A DNA stretch of 64,000 nucleotides from Pseudomonadota bacterium (GTDB lineage Bacteria; Myxococcota_A; UBA9042; GCA-2863065): NCBI GenBank assembly GCA_005776585.1, contig SXOX01000036.1, positions 1 through 64,000 on the forward strand. The letters are read 5' to 3'. Below, piece by piece: positions 51,340 to 59,488 of the stretch. Within the stretch, counting starts at the first letter, position 1. The number at the start of each line of letters is the position of its first letter. Below the pieces are notes generated by a model. The model was not told the DNA's origin. It worked only from the letters and a program-made list of their open reading frames with translations, and searched no databases. The translations under genes were made by a program, and so were the position numbers.

Positions 51340-51861
51340 TTAACCGTCGCGCTGCTCGCCGCCGCCTGCGCCGGAGATGACCAGCTGACGCGCGATGCCC
51401 TCGTCCTCGGAGTGCGTCGAGACGCCCTTGGCCCGCGACAGCGCCATGTGGACGTTGCGCCGGTCCGCGGGGTTCATCCCGAGGAGCCGAATCTCGATCC
51501 CACGCCGCCGTGCCGTCTCCGCGAGGCGATCGGCCAGCTGCTCGAGCCGCGCGCGCCGCTGGTCGCCGTAGCCGGCCACGTCGATGTTGATGGGCTTGCG
51601 TGCCTCACCGCCGCGCGTGACGACCCGGGTGACGACCACCTGGTAGGACTGTAGCGTCTCGCCGTCCCGTCCCACGAGCAGCCCGACGTCACCTTCCTCC
51701 TTGGGAAAGACCTCGAGCAGGATGTGGTCCTCGGCCTCGGTGAGCTCCACCTCGGCGGGGATGAACGACAGCTCCAACAGCCGCCGCAACGTCTCGAGCG
51801 CCTTACGACCGAGCTCGCTGACGTGCCCGGCTCCCTCGATCGGTGCCTCTGGCTCGATCAT
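51340..51861 (-). CDS. jag: Jag/SpoIIIJ-associated RNA-binding protein (KH-R3H)
   Basis: 173 aa from ATG 51861 with AAGGA upstream. A short N-terminal region leads to a KH domain (LEVFPKEEGDVGLLVGRDGETLQSYQ) and an R3H domain (ERRAHMAL-equivalent DRRNVHMALSRAKGVSTHSEDEG). Jag proteins bind RNA and are encoded beside yidC. The start lies inside the 3' end of yidC (59-nt overlap), so translation is coupled. Confidence 0.9.
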   Translation of the reverse strand: MIEPEAPIEGAGHVSELGRKALETLRRLLELSFIPAEVELTEAEDHILLEVFPKEEGDVGLLVGRDGETLQSYQVVVTRVVTRGGEARKPINIDVAGYGDQRRARLEQLADRLAETARRRGIEIRLLGMNPADRRNVHMALSRAKGVSTHSEDEGIARQLVISGAGGGEQRDG

Positions 51862-53992
51862 TGTCCTTGCTCCTGTTCGCATCGACGGTCGCGGTATAGC
51901 GCCGTCGCGTGTACCACTGTTGGCCCATCGACAAGATGGTGCCCACGAAGATGTAGAAAACCAGCCCCGACGGCAAGAAGAGCATGAAGCCGGAGAACAT
52001 GATGGGCATGACCCACTTCATGATCTTGGCCTGCGTCGGATCCATGCCCGTCATGGGCGTCATGAGCTGTTGACCGACCATCACCACGCCGAGGATGACC
52101 GGCAGGATGAAGTACGGATCCGGCTGGGTCATGTCCTTGACCCAGAGGAAGAGCGGCTCCTGATAGAGGTCGACCGCGGTGTAGAGCGTCCGGTACATGG
52201 CAAAGAAGACCGGCATCTGCACGAGCAGCGGGAAGCAGCCGCTCAGCGGGTTGACCCCGTGCCGCTTGTAGAGGCTCATCGTCTCTTGCTGGAGCTTGGC
52301 GCTGTCGTCTTTGAAGCGCTCGCGCAGCGAGTCCATCTCGGGCTTGAGCGCGCTCATCTTCTGCATCTGCTGGTACTGCCGGTGCGTGAGCGGGTAGAGG
52401 CAGAGCCGCACGATGATGGTGAACAGCAGGATGGCCACGACCCAGCTCGGGATGACCGAGTGGATGAACTTCAAGAACGCGAGCAGGGGACGGGCGAGGA
52501 AGGCGACCCAGCCGAAGTCGAGGCTCTTGTCGAGCGAGCCGCCGGCGGTGGCCAGGACGTCCAGATCCTTGGGCCCGGCGTAGGTGGACAGCTCGAAGCG
52601 CGCTGCGCGGGCCTCGCCGTAGGCTCGGAGCGTCTTGCGGAGCGCGATGGCCTCCTCTCGGGAGCCGGAGCTGGCGAAGCGGTCCATGGCGAGGTCGAGG
52701 CTGTGCTCGTCGAGGTGGGTGGCGTCGACGCCGAGCTTCTGCATCGCAGCGACGCACGTGAGCCGCCCCGCACGCGCATCGGCCGGGAACCACTCCGGAA
52801 GGCACTGGGGACCGGGCAGCGTGTCGTGCGTCGTGACGGCCTCGTAGCGCGCGACGATGGCGCCGTTCTTCTCGCCATGCAGGCTGCAGCTGCCGGCGCG
52901 GCCACCTTCACCCGGGAAGAACCCGGCCATGACGAAGTACTGTGTCTCGACGCCGAAGAAGCTGACCTGGCCGTTGGGGATGAGCCCCTTCTCGCGGTCC
53001 TCGACGAGGTCGTGGAGCGTGTGGCTGTGGCGCTCGTCGGCGACGGTGCAGATGGGCTGCCACATCTCCGTCGGGGCGCTGAACATGCCCGGCGCCTCGG
53101 CCTCGGGATCCTGCCAACCGGTGACGAGGACCGCGTAGTGCACCTTGAGCGGCGCGGACGCGGTGTTGGTGATAGCCACCGTCTGACCGAGCTGATAGGG
53201 CCCGGTCACGCGCCAGGAGCGCTCGATCCACAGATCGCTCGTGTCGCGATGCGGGTTGGGCCAGACCCACGTGATGACGTTGGGATCCTCGCCGGTGGCG
53301 CGGGTGAAGCGATCGGACATGGCCAGCTGGCGGAGCGGCGAGGTGGTGCGGGTGACCGTGAGCCCGGGCGGAAGCGCAGCGGCCGGGGCAGCCTCGAGCT
53401 CGACGACGTCGCCGTCGGCGGCGAGGATCGCGAGGCCCTTGTCGAGCCCCGTGCCCTGGAGCCGGTCACCGGGCGCGAGCGGAAGATCGTCCGCGGTGGG
53501 AGCGCCGAGCTTGAAGGCCTTGGGCCGGCCCTCGATCGGAGTGGCGGTCGTGGCGCCGCGCACGAGCCGCGTGATGGTGCCGCCGCCCTCTTGTCCGTCC
53601 CAGCCGAGCACGCTGAAGTCGAGTCGAAATGGGTAGAAGTCCGGATCCCACGTGGTCACGACGTCGTAGGGGCCGGCCTCGAGCCGCTCGGCAGGCACCC
53701 AGCGCGAGCCGGTGCGCTTCGGGCGCTGGTACTGCTCGGTGTGGAGCGTGACGCTCTTGAGCGCGCCCTGGGCGTCGCTCGTCATGGCCAGAAAGCGCGC
53801 GCTCTGGTCGCCTGCCGGGATGGACACGGCCTGCTCGACGGCGCGGGGCACCGCGGGGACGTCGATCTTGGCGGTGGACGCGACGGTCGTACCGCCACCG
53901 TCCGAGGCCTTCTTCTTGCGCGTGAGCGCCATGACCAAGAACACGATGCCACCCAAGATGGCGATGATGATGAGAAGCCGGCGGGGGTTCAC
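51803..53992 (-). CDS. yidC: Membrane protein insertase YidC
   Basis: 729 aa from GTG 53992, with GAGG 7 nt upstream; the ORF-track start (54154) runs back through yidD. Gram-negative type: N-terminal TM (LLIIIAILGGIVFLVMAL), a large periplasmic beta domain (about 60-460) and the C-terminal insertase core (YPLTHRQYQQMQKMSALKPEM, GCFPLLVQMPVFFAMYRTLY, MKWVMPIMF). It inserts membrane proteins with or without SecYEG. A basic tail follows the last helix and overlaps jag. Part of the rpmH-rnpA-yidD-yidC-jag block. Confidence 0.96.
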   Translation of the reverse strand: MNPRRLLIIIAILGGIVFLVMALTRKKKASDGGGTTVASTAKIDVPAVPRAVEQAVSIPAGDQSARFLAMTSDAQGALKSVTLHTEQYQRPKRTGSRWVPAERLEAGPYDVVTTWDPDFYPFRLDFSVLGWDGQEGGGTITRLVRGATTATPIEGRPKAFKLGAPTADDLPLAPGDRLQGTGLDKGLAILAADGDVVELEAAPAAALPPGLTVTRTTSPLRQLAMSDRFTRATGEDPNVITWVWPNPHRDTSDLWIERSWRVTGPYQLGQTVAITNTASAPLKVHYAVLVTGWQDPEAEAPGMFSAPTEMWQPICTVADERHSHTLHDLVEDREKGLIPNGQVSFFGVETQYFVMAGFFPGEGGRAGSCSLHGEKNGAIVARYEAVTTHDTLPGPQCLPEWFPADARAGRLTCVAAMQKLGVDATHLDEHSLDLAMDRFASSGSREEAIALRKTLRAYGEARAARFELSTYAGPKDLDVLATAGGSLDKSLDFGWVAFLARPLLAFLKFIHSVIPSWVVAILLFTIIVRLCLYPLTHRQYQQMQKMSALKPEMDSLRERFKDDSAKLQQETMSLYKRHGVNPLSGCFPLLVQMPVFFAMYRTLYTAVDLYQEPLFLWVKDMTQPDPYFILPVILGVVMVGQQLMTPMTGMDPTQAKIMKWVMPIMFSGFMLFLPSGLVFYIFVGTILSMGQQWYTRRRYTATVDANRSKDNDRARGTDRGSRARQRARS

Positions 53993-54012
53993 GGGTGACC
54001 TCGGTGTGGAGC

Positions 54013-54282
54013 TCAGGGCACGGGGTCGATGCCGCCCGGATGCCACGGGTGGCAGCGGCCGACGCGGCGGAGCGCAAGCCACGCTCCGCGAAGCAGTCCG
54101 TGGCGCACGAGGCTCTCGGCCGCGTAGTGCGAGCACGTGGGGTAGAAGCGGCACGAGGGTGGCAGCAGCGGCGACAGCGCGCGCCGGTAGACGCCCACGA
54201 GCAGCAGGAATGGGAGCGCGAGCAGCGGAACGGACCTAGCGGTCGCGCTGCCGGGTGCGGAGGAGAGCCCCGCGAAGCGCAT
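54013..54282 (-). CDS. yidD: YidD membrane protein insertion efficiency factor
   Basis: 89 aa from ATG 54282, overlapping the 3' end of rnpA by 47 nt in another frame. It contains the family core [27 protein letters not shown] and [18 protein letters not shown] preceding hydrophobic stretch serves as an amphipathic membrane anchor. YidD aids YidC-dependent insertion. The start is inferred; the next internal GTG would remove the hydrophobic stretch. Confidence 0.92.
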   Translation of the reverse strand: MRFAGLSSAPGSATARSVPLLALPFLLLVGVYRRALSPLLPPSCRFYPTCSHYAAESLVRHGLLRGAWLALRRVGRCHPWHPGGIDPVP

Positions 54283-54613
54283 GACCCACGACGTCGAAGT
54301 CGGGCTCGGGCACGCCGGGCCGACCGATGACGACGATGTCGAGGCCCGGCGCGAGCTCGGGGCGGAGGCGTCGAAAGGCCTCGCGCACGAGCCGCTTCCA
54401 CCGACTGCGAATGGGGGCATGCCCCACCTTCTTGCTGACGGTGATGCCGAGGCGGGCGGAGTGCGCACCGCCAGTACGATGTACGAAGACAATGAAGTGC
54501 GTGAGGACGAGCCGCTGGCCGCGGGCCTGGACGCGCTGAAACTCGGCGCGTCGCCGGAGCCGTGCCGAGGGCGGGAAGCCGAGCGCCGGTCCGTCTGCGG
54601 TGTCATTGACCAT
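54236..54613 (-). CDS. rnpA: Ribonuclease P protein component
   Basis: 125 aa from ATG 54613; the ORF-track start is 120 nt earlier inside the rpmH-rnpA gap. Family motifs are present: [47 protein letters not shown] (the RNR-like helix) and [10 protein letters not shown]. It binds RNase P RNA for tRNA 5' maturation. The gene is 46 nt downstream of rpmH, the usual order. Confidence 0.95.
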   Translation of the reverse strand: MVNDTADGPALGFPPSARLRRRAEFQRVQARGQRLVLTHFIVFVHRTGGAHSARLGITVSKKVGHAPIRSRWKRLVREAFRRLRPELAPGLDIVVIGRPGVPEPDFDVVGHALRGALLRTRQRDR

Positions 54614-54659
54614 CGCGCTCCTCGAGCGCGTCGTCCCAGAGACCCGTCCAAGGGACAGG

Positions 54660-54809
54660 CTACTTCTCGTACGTCGCGACCGCGATGCGGTGACGGCCCT
54701 TGGCACGACGGTTGGCGAGCACGGCGCGACCACCCTTGGTCGCCATACGAGCGCGGAAGCCGTGGGTACGACGGCGGCGCAGATTGTGGGGCTGGAACGT
54801 TCGCTTCAT
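54660..54809 (-). CDS. rpmH: Ribosomal protein bL34
   Basis: 49 aa, too short for the ORF track: [18 protein letters not shown] at the start and a basic tail ([11 protein letters not shown]). It is diagnostic of bL34, a small protein of the large ribosomal subunit. It has its own strong promoter upstream and heads the rpmH-rnpA-yidD-yidC-jag operon. Confidence 0.97.
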   Translation of the reverse strand: MKRTFQPHNLRRRRTHGFRARMATKGGRAVLANRRAKGRHRIAVATYEK

Positions 54810-54857
54810 GGGGCACCTATCGGGTTATGGCCACTTCGGCAGGCCGAGGGGCGCGGG

Positions 54858-54886
54858 TGTATAACTCGCGCAGTTTCGGCTGTCAA
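54858..54886 (-). promoter_or_regulatory. Strong sigma-70 promoter of rpmH
   Basis: On the minus strand TTGACA, a 17-nt spacer and TATACA form a near-consensus promoter about 50 nt upstream of rpmH. It is the best sigma-70-type site in the window. Confidence 0.85.
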
Positions 54887-54934
54887 TGGCAATGAAACGG
54901 CCTTGAACAGACTCACCACAGGCGCCGATCCGGG

Positions 54935-56782
54935 TCACGGCCGGACGCCGAAGAACGCGCGGATGCGGTGGATCAGCGTGCCCGCCTCGGGGGACGCGGC
55001 CGGGTCACGCACGCCCGAGGGCTGTCGCTTCTGAGCCAGCTCCGCCTGACGGCGCTCGAGGCTCTCCGCGATGCGATCGCACAGAACGGGGTTGCCGGCG
55101 ATGAGGCGACCGAAGGGCCCGTGCTCGACCACGAAGACGTGCGTGTCCTCGAGCGCCCGGACCGTGGCCGTACGCGCATCGCCCGTCATGAGCGACATCT
55201 CGCCGAAGAAGTCCCCCGTAGACAGCGTAGCAACCGGCGTGGGCTCGCTGGCGCCGCTCTGGAGCAGCACCTCGACGACGCCCGAGGTGATGAGGAACAT
55301 GCTCTCACCGGCATCGCCCTGCGCGATGATGACCTCGCCCTTGCCGTAAGACGCCTCGCCCAACGCGCTGGCGAGCTCCTCGCGTTCGGTGTCGCGTAGC
55401 GGCGCCAAGAACGGGATGCGGGCGAGCGCGGCGACCCGCCCGGCCATCGCGGTGTGGTCGCGCGCCGCGTCGGCCGCGGGCGCGGCGGGCATCATCATGA
55501 CCTCGTGGATGGGGTACGGGATGTTGACCCCGTGGCGCTTGAGCCGATACCAGATGCTCGTGCGGACGCGATCCTCGGCGCGATCGTGGTCCTGCACGTG
55601 GCGGATGAAGAAGTAGACCACATACCGGATCCCGGAGTTGTCGAAGGCCCGAAGCAGCGCGTACGGCGGCGGCTCCAGCATGACGTTGGCGTTGCGCGCG
55701 GCCGCCTCGAGGTACTCGCGCGCGGTGTTGGGCGGGAGCGCGTAGGGCAGCGTGACCTCGACCTCGCGGCGGTGCGAGGGGTCGGGCCGAGTGAGGTTGA
55801 TGAGCCGATTGGCCGTGAGCAGCCGGTTGGGGATGATGACGACGTCGTGGCGGGTCGTCTGCATGACGGTACTTCGCCAGTTGATCTCGAGCACGCGGCC
55901 CATCTGGCCGTCGTAGAGGATCCAATCTCCCTCCTGGTAGGGCCGCTCGAGCTGAATGGCGAGGCCGCTCGCGATGCTCCCGAGCGTGTCCTGAAACGCG
56001 AGACCGATGACCGCGGTCACGAGCACCGAGCCCGTCATGATGCTCGTGACGTCGACCCCGTGGCGCGACAGGACAAAGACGCTGGCGACCACGTAGAGCA
56101 CCAGCACGATGACGTCGCGGACAATGACGGGCACGCGCAACCGACGGACGCGCACGAGGAAGCCGTCGGCGACGATGACCGTGAACGTCTGGATGATCGC
56201 GAGGTCGAGCACGAGGAGGCCGCACAGCAGGAAGATGCGCTGCGACTTGGGCCAGAGCATGCCGGTGAGCATGGTGAGGGCGACGAGGACGCCGTAGAGC
56301 TCGAAGCATCGGAGCGCGAAGTGGCTCCGGTCCATCATGTCGGCGTCGTTCTGGAAGATGCGCCGCCACCCGAGCAGCACGAGGAACACGAGCCAGGCGA
56401 CGATGAGCTGCCCGCTCAGCGGCCTTATGACATCGGAGACGAGCTCGGCGCTCGACCGCGCGACGGCGTATTCGGGCACGGCGTGAGGAAACAGGACGAC
56501 GAAGAAGTCGCGCTGGTCCGGGTTGCGACGGCGTCGGCTGGTCTCGTCCTGGAGCACGATGCGCCGCGCGATGGGCTGGAGCGCGTGCGCCCCGACGTGG
56601 GCCTCCTCGTGCGCGCTGCGGCGGGTCAGCGCGTCAGGACTGCGTCGCTCGGCGCCAACCTCGGCGCGCTTGCCACGCCCGCGGCGGGGTAGCTCCGCCC
56701 CGTCACGGTCTGCGGCGAACGCGCTCGAGGCGCCGGTAAGCAGGACCAGCAGCACCAGGACGATGGGGCGCAATCGAGACAC
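54935..56782 (-). CDS. MscS-type mechanosensitive channel with cyclic-nucleotide-binding domain
   Basis: 615 aa from GTG 56782. The signal peptide is followed by about 90 polar residues, then four or five TM helices. The MscS core contains VTAVIGLAFQDTLGSIASGLAIQLERP (pore helix and beta domain) and NWRSTVMQTTRHDVVIIPN. The C-terminus (about 440-570) is a CAP-type cNMP-binding domain (GEVIIAQGDAGESMFLITSGVVEVLL, GDFFGEMSLMTGDARTATVRA). Such fusions are ligand-gated small channels or osmotic valves. Divergent from the glycosyltransferase gene. Confidence 0.92.
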   Translation of the reverse strand: MSRLRPIVLVLLVLLTGASSAFAADRDGAELPRRGRGKRAEVGAERRSPDALTRRSAHEEAHVGAHALQPIARRIVLQDETSRRRRNPDQRDFFVVLFPHAVPEYAVARSSAELVSDVIRPLSGQLIVAWLVFLVLLGWRRIFQNDADMMDRSHFALRCFELYGVLVALTMLTGMLWPKSQRIFLLCGLLVLDLAIIQTFTVIVADGFLVRVRRLRVPVIVRDVIVLVLYVVASVFVLSRHGVDVTSIMTGSVLVTAVIGLAFQDTLGSIASGLAIQLERPYQEGDWILYDGQMGRVLEINWRSTVMQTTRHDVVIIPNRLLTANRLINLTRPDPSHRREVEVTLPYALPPNTAREYLEAAARNANVMLEPPPYALLRAFDNSGIRYVVYFFIRHVQDHDRAEDRVRTSIWYRLKRHGVNIPYPIHEVMMMPAAPAADAARDHTAMAGRVAALARIPFLAPLRDTEREELASALGEASYGKGEVIIAQGDAGESMFLITSGVVEVLLQSGASEPTPVATLSTGDFFGEMSLMTGDARTATVRALEDTHVFVVEHGPFGRLIAGNPVLCDRIAESLERRQAELAQKRQPSGVRDPAASPEAGTLIHRIRAFFGVRP

Positions 56783-56797
56783 TGGACCGCTTATCAG

Positions 56798-56826
56798 TTG
56801 ACACGAGGGGAGGCGTCAAGTACCAA
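56798..56826 (+). promoter_or_regulatory. Candidate promoter for a nearly leaderless mRNA
   Basis: TTGACA, 17 nt and TACCAA end 8 nt before the glycosyltransferase ATG. Transcription would start within about 2 nt of the ATG, and no ribosome site is present there. The -10 is only partly consensus. Confidence 0.45.
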
Positions 56827-56834
56827 CCCGCGCC

Positions 56835-57596
56835 ATGCCGAGGCGGACCCCATCAGTGCCCCCTGCCCCCGCGGCGTCGCGTGATCTCACGCCGGCGGCC
56901 AGCATCGTCATCCCGGTCTACAACGAGGAGGGCCTGCTCCGGACGGCCATCATCGACCTGGTGACCGAGCTCGAGGAACTGGGCGCGTTCAGCTACGAGA
57001 TCATCATCACGGAGAACGGCTCCTCGGACGGGACCAAGGAGCTGGCCTTCGAGCTCGAGCGCAAATACCCGCAGGTGCGCGTGCTGACGGACTCGGAGCC
57101 CAACTACGGCAAGGCACTGCGAAAAGGCATTCTCGCGGCGCGGGGCACGTTCGTGCTCTGCGACGAGATCGACATCTGCGACGTGGGCTTCCACCAGCGC
57201 GCCATGGACGTGCTCACGCAGGGCCAGGCCGACATGGTCGTAGGCTCCAAGGCGCACGCCGAGGCGCACGACAAGCGGCCGATGTTCCGCCGGATGGGCA
57301 CGCAGACCATCAACTTCCTGCTGCGGGTGTTCCTGGACTTCCACGGCACGGACACGCACGGGCTCAAGGCGTTCCACCGCGAGCGGCTGCTATCGGTGGT
57401 CAACCGCTGCATCGTGGACCGCGACCTGTTCGCCTCCGAGTTCGTCATTCGCGCCGAGCGTGCGGACTTCCGCATCCTGGAGGTCCCCATCGAGATCGCC
57501 GAGAAGCGCCCGCCAACCATCAACCTCATGCGGCGCGTGCCCAACGTCTTGAAGAACCTAGTGCGCCTGTTCGTCGCGATCCGCGTCAAGGGCTAG
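56835..57596 (+). CDS. Family 2 glycosyltransferase (dolichol-phosphate-mannose synthase type)
   Basis: 253 aa. GT-A fold motifs are ASIVIPVYNEEGLL, IIITENGSSDGTKEL (first Asp) and FVLCDEIDICD in place of the usual DxD, then a GTDTHGLKAF acceptor region. No TM helix is evident, unlike GT2 enzymes with polymer-export domains. It probably transfers a sugar to a lipid carrier. The polysaccharide deacetylase starts 3 nt after it, so the pair may modify an envelope glycan. Confidence 0.88.
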   Translation: MPRRTPSVPPAPAASRDLTPAASIVIPVYNEEGLLRTAIIDLVTELEELGAFSYEIIITENGSSDGTKELAFELERKYPQVRVLTDSEPNYGKALRKGILAARGTFVLCDEIDICDVGFHQRAMDVLTQGQADMVVGSKAHAEAHDKRPMFRRMGTQTINFLLRVFLDFHGTDTHGLKAFHRERLLSVVNRCIVDRDLFASEFVIRAERADFRILEVPIEIAEKRPPTINLMRRVPNVLKNLVRLFVAIRVKG

Positions 57597-57598
57597 CC

Positions 57599-58513
57599 GT
57601 GGCACGCACGCTGGCGGTCAACGTCGACGTCGACGGCCTGCCGCTCTACTACCGGATCCACGGGCTGTCGTGTGACCCGATGTTGTCAGAACACGGGGCG
57701 TTGGCCGCCGTGGCCTGGGAGCGCGGCGTGCGGCGGTTCCTGGAGCTGTTTGGCACCCTTGGGCTCCGCGCCACGTTCTTTGTCGTGGGCCGGGATCTGG
57801 CGCACCCCGCCGTGCGCTCGGTGGCGACAGACGCTGTACGCCTTGGGCACGAGCTCGCGAGTCACTCCCACACGCATCCGTACAACCTCATACACCTGAA
57901 GCCGTCGCGCATCCGCGAGGAGATCGCCCTCGCCGAACACGCCATCGAGGCCGTGCGTGGGGCTCCAGTGCGCGGCTTTCGCGGGCCAGGCTACAACATC
58001 AACGCCGAGGTGCTCGAGACGCTCGGCGAGCGCGGCTATCTGTACGACTCGAGCATCTTGCCCTCGCCGGCCTACTATGCGGCCCGCGCGCTGGCGATTA
58101 CCGCGATCGGGCTCCGGGGACGGACCAGCCAGTCCATCGTCGGCGACCCGCTCGCGGCGCTGGGACGGCGCGGCCCGTACCGGCTCCAGCGCGGCCGGCT
58201 GCTGGAGCTCCCGATCACGGTGCTGCCGTTGCTGCGCGTGCCGGTCATCGGGACGAGCCTCGCGCTCACGCCCACGCCGGTCCTGGCGCACGTGCTGGCG
58301 CCCGCGTTGCGTCGGATGAACTTTGTCAATCTGGAGTTCCACGCCATGGACCTGCTCGACGCGACCGATCCCGGCTGCGAGGCGCTGGCGCGATATCAGC
58401 CGGACGTGACGGTGCCCGTAGGCGACAAACGCACCAGGTACGCCACGGTGCTGCGCCACCTCTCGGAGGGCGCGGACAACCAGACGCTCGAGGCGATCGC
58501 CCAGTCCTTCTAG
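57599..58513 (+). CDS. Polysaccharide deacetylase (NodB/CE4 family)
   Basis: 304 aa from GTG 57599. CE4 motifs are VNVDVDG (catalytic base and metal Asp), FFVVGRDL, HSHTHPYN (metal His pair) and FRGPGYN (motif 3). No signal peptide is seen, so it may act in the cytoplasm on a lipid-linked sugar. It is coupled to the GT2 gene. The substrate is unknown. The 3' end lies 11 nt from the convergent tRNA gene. Confidence 0.88.
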   Translation: MARTLAVNVDVDGLPLYYRIHGLSCDPMLSEHGALAAVAWERGVRRFLELFGTLGLRATFFVVGRDLAHPAVRSVATDAVRLGHELASHSHTHPYNLIHLKPSRIREEIALAEHAIEAVRGAPVRGFRGPGYNINAEVLETLGERGYLYDSSILPSPAYYAARALAITAIGLRGRTSQSIVGDPLAALGRRGPYRLQRGRLLELPITVLPLLRVPVIGTSLALTPTPVLAHVLAPALRRMNFVNLEFHAMDLLDATDPGCEALARYQPDVTVPVGDKRTRYATVLRHLSEGADNQTLEAIAQSF

Positions 58514-58524
58514 TCTAGCTCGAG

Positions 58525-58598
58525 TGCGCGTGACAGGATTCGAACCTGTGGCCTACGGCTTCGGAGGCCGCCGCTCTATCCATCTGAGCTACACGCGC
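58525..58598 (-). tRNA. tRNA-Arg (anticodon CCG)
   Basis: The minus strand folds as a full cloverleaf. The 7-bp acceptor GCGCGTG/CACGCGC has discriminator A, the D arm is GCTC/GAGC, the anticodon loop is CTCCGAA and the T arm is ACAGG/CCTGT with TTCGAATC. The anticodon CCG reads CGG. The CCA end is not encoded. Confidence 0.95.
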
Positions 58599-58657
58599 AT
58601 GGGTCCGGGCACGCCCGGCCAAAGCGGCGCCAACCGTACGCACGGCCGCCGAGCCTG

Positions 58658-59488
58658 TCAATCCAGGAAGCGCTGTCCGGGGTTCTTGCTCTGCCACTCC
58701 CGAATGGCCGCCGACGCATCCCGCCGCTGGCCCGGAGCGAGCGGACAGTGCGGGGCTCCAGCCCGGTCTCGCGGCACCGGGGAGCGCGGCGTAGACTCCG
58801 ATGGAGGGGTCCCATTCGCGGTCGGCGGAGACTCCGTGGGGGTGTCGCCGGCGTTCCCGGCGCTGCCGGCGCTCGTGGGAGAGGTGCCGGGTGCCGTCCC
58901 GCCCGACGGAAGGGCGAGCGTGTCACGGCCGGAGCCGCTCGCCGGTGGCGCATCCGTCGGAGCGGCGTCGAGGGCGGACTCGCGGTCCTCGATGGGCCCG
59001 CGGAAGCGCAGCGTCTGCCGGCGCCCACGCCCGGGACCCACGTAGATCTCCGACGTCCGATGGCGCGGGTCGAGCTTCAGCCGCTCGATCGTCTCCTCGG
59101 TGTGGCGCACGTCGAGGCCGACCTTGTGCTGTGCGACCGCGTACCGCCGCCGGCCGAACCGCCGCCCGGTCTCCCGCTCCAACCCGGAGTAGAACTCGGC
59201 GACCTGCTCCTCGGAGGCGTCGAGCTCGAACTCAATCGCCTCATGCGTCCGCCGCAGGAGCACGAGCCCGCGGGGGACCTCGAAGCTCTGGATGAGCGCC
59301 TCGGCGGGCAACAGGTGGCCTTGCTCGTCGACCGTGCGCAGCAGATCGACGGCCGGTCCCGGGGGCGGTGCCGGCGCGATGCTGGCGAGGACCGATGACG
59401 GCGCCGCGGGCGGTGCTGGAGTCGGCTCCGCACCCGCGCAACCGAGCAACACGACCCCGAAGAGGACGATGGGCGCTCGTGGGCTCAC
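58658..59488 (-). CDS. Lipoprotein downstream of pilY1
   Basis: 276 aa from GTG 59488, overlapping the pilY1 stop as GTGA. The lipobox is a textbook LLGC (Cys17). A Pro/Ala linker is followed by a folded domain (about 50-160; IEFELDASEEQVAEFYSGLERETGRRFGR) and a long Ser/Thr/Gly/Pro-rich C-terminal half. It may be a pilus-associated or surface lipoprotein. No family is recognised. Confidence 0.75.
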   Translation of the reverse strand: MSPRAPIVLFGVVLLGCAGAEPTPAPPAAPSSVLASIAPAPPPGPAVDLLRTVDEQGHLLPAEALIQSFEVPRGLVLLRRTHEAIEFELDASEEQVAEFYSGLERETGRRFGRRRYAVAQHKVGLDVRHTEETIERLKLDPRHRTSEIYVGPGRGRRQTLRFRGPIEDRESALDAAPTDAPPASGSGRDTLALPSGGTAPGTSPTSAGSAGNAGDTPTESPPTANGTPPSESTPRSPVPRDRAGAPHCPLAPGQRRDASAAIREWQSKNPGQRFLD

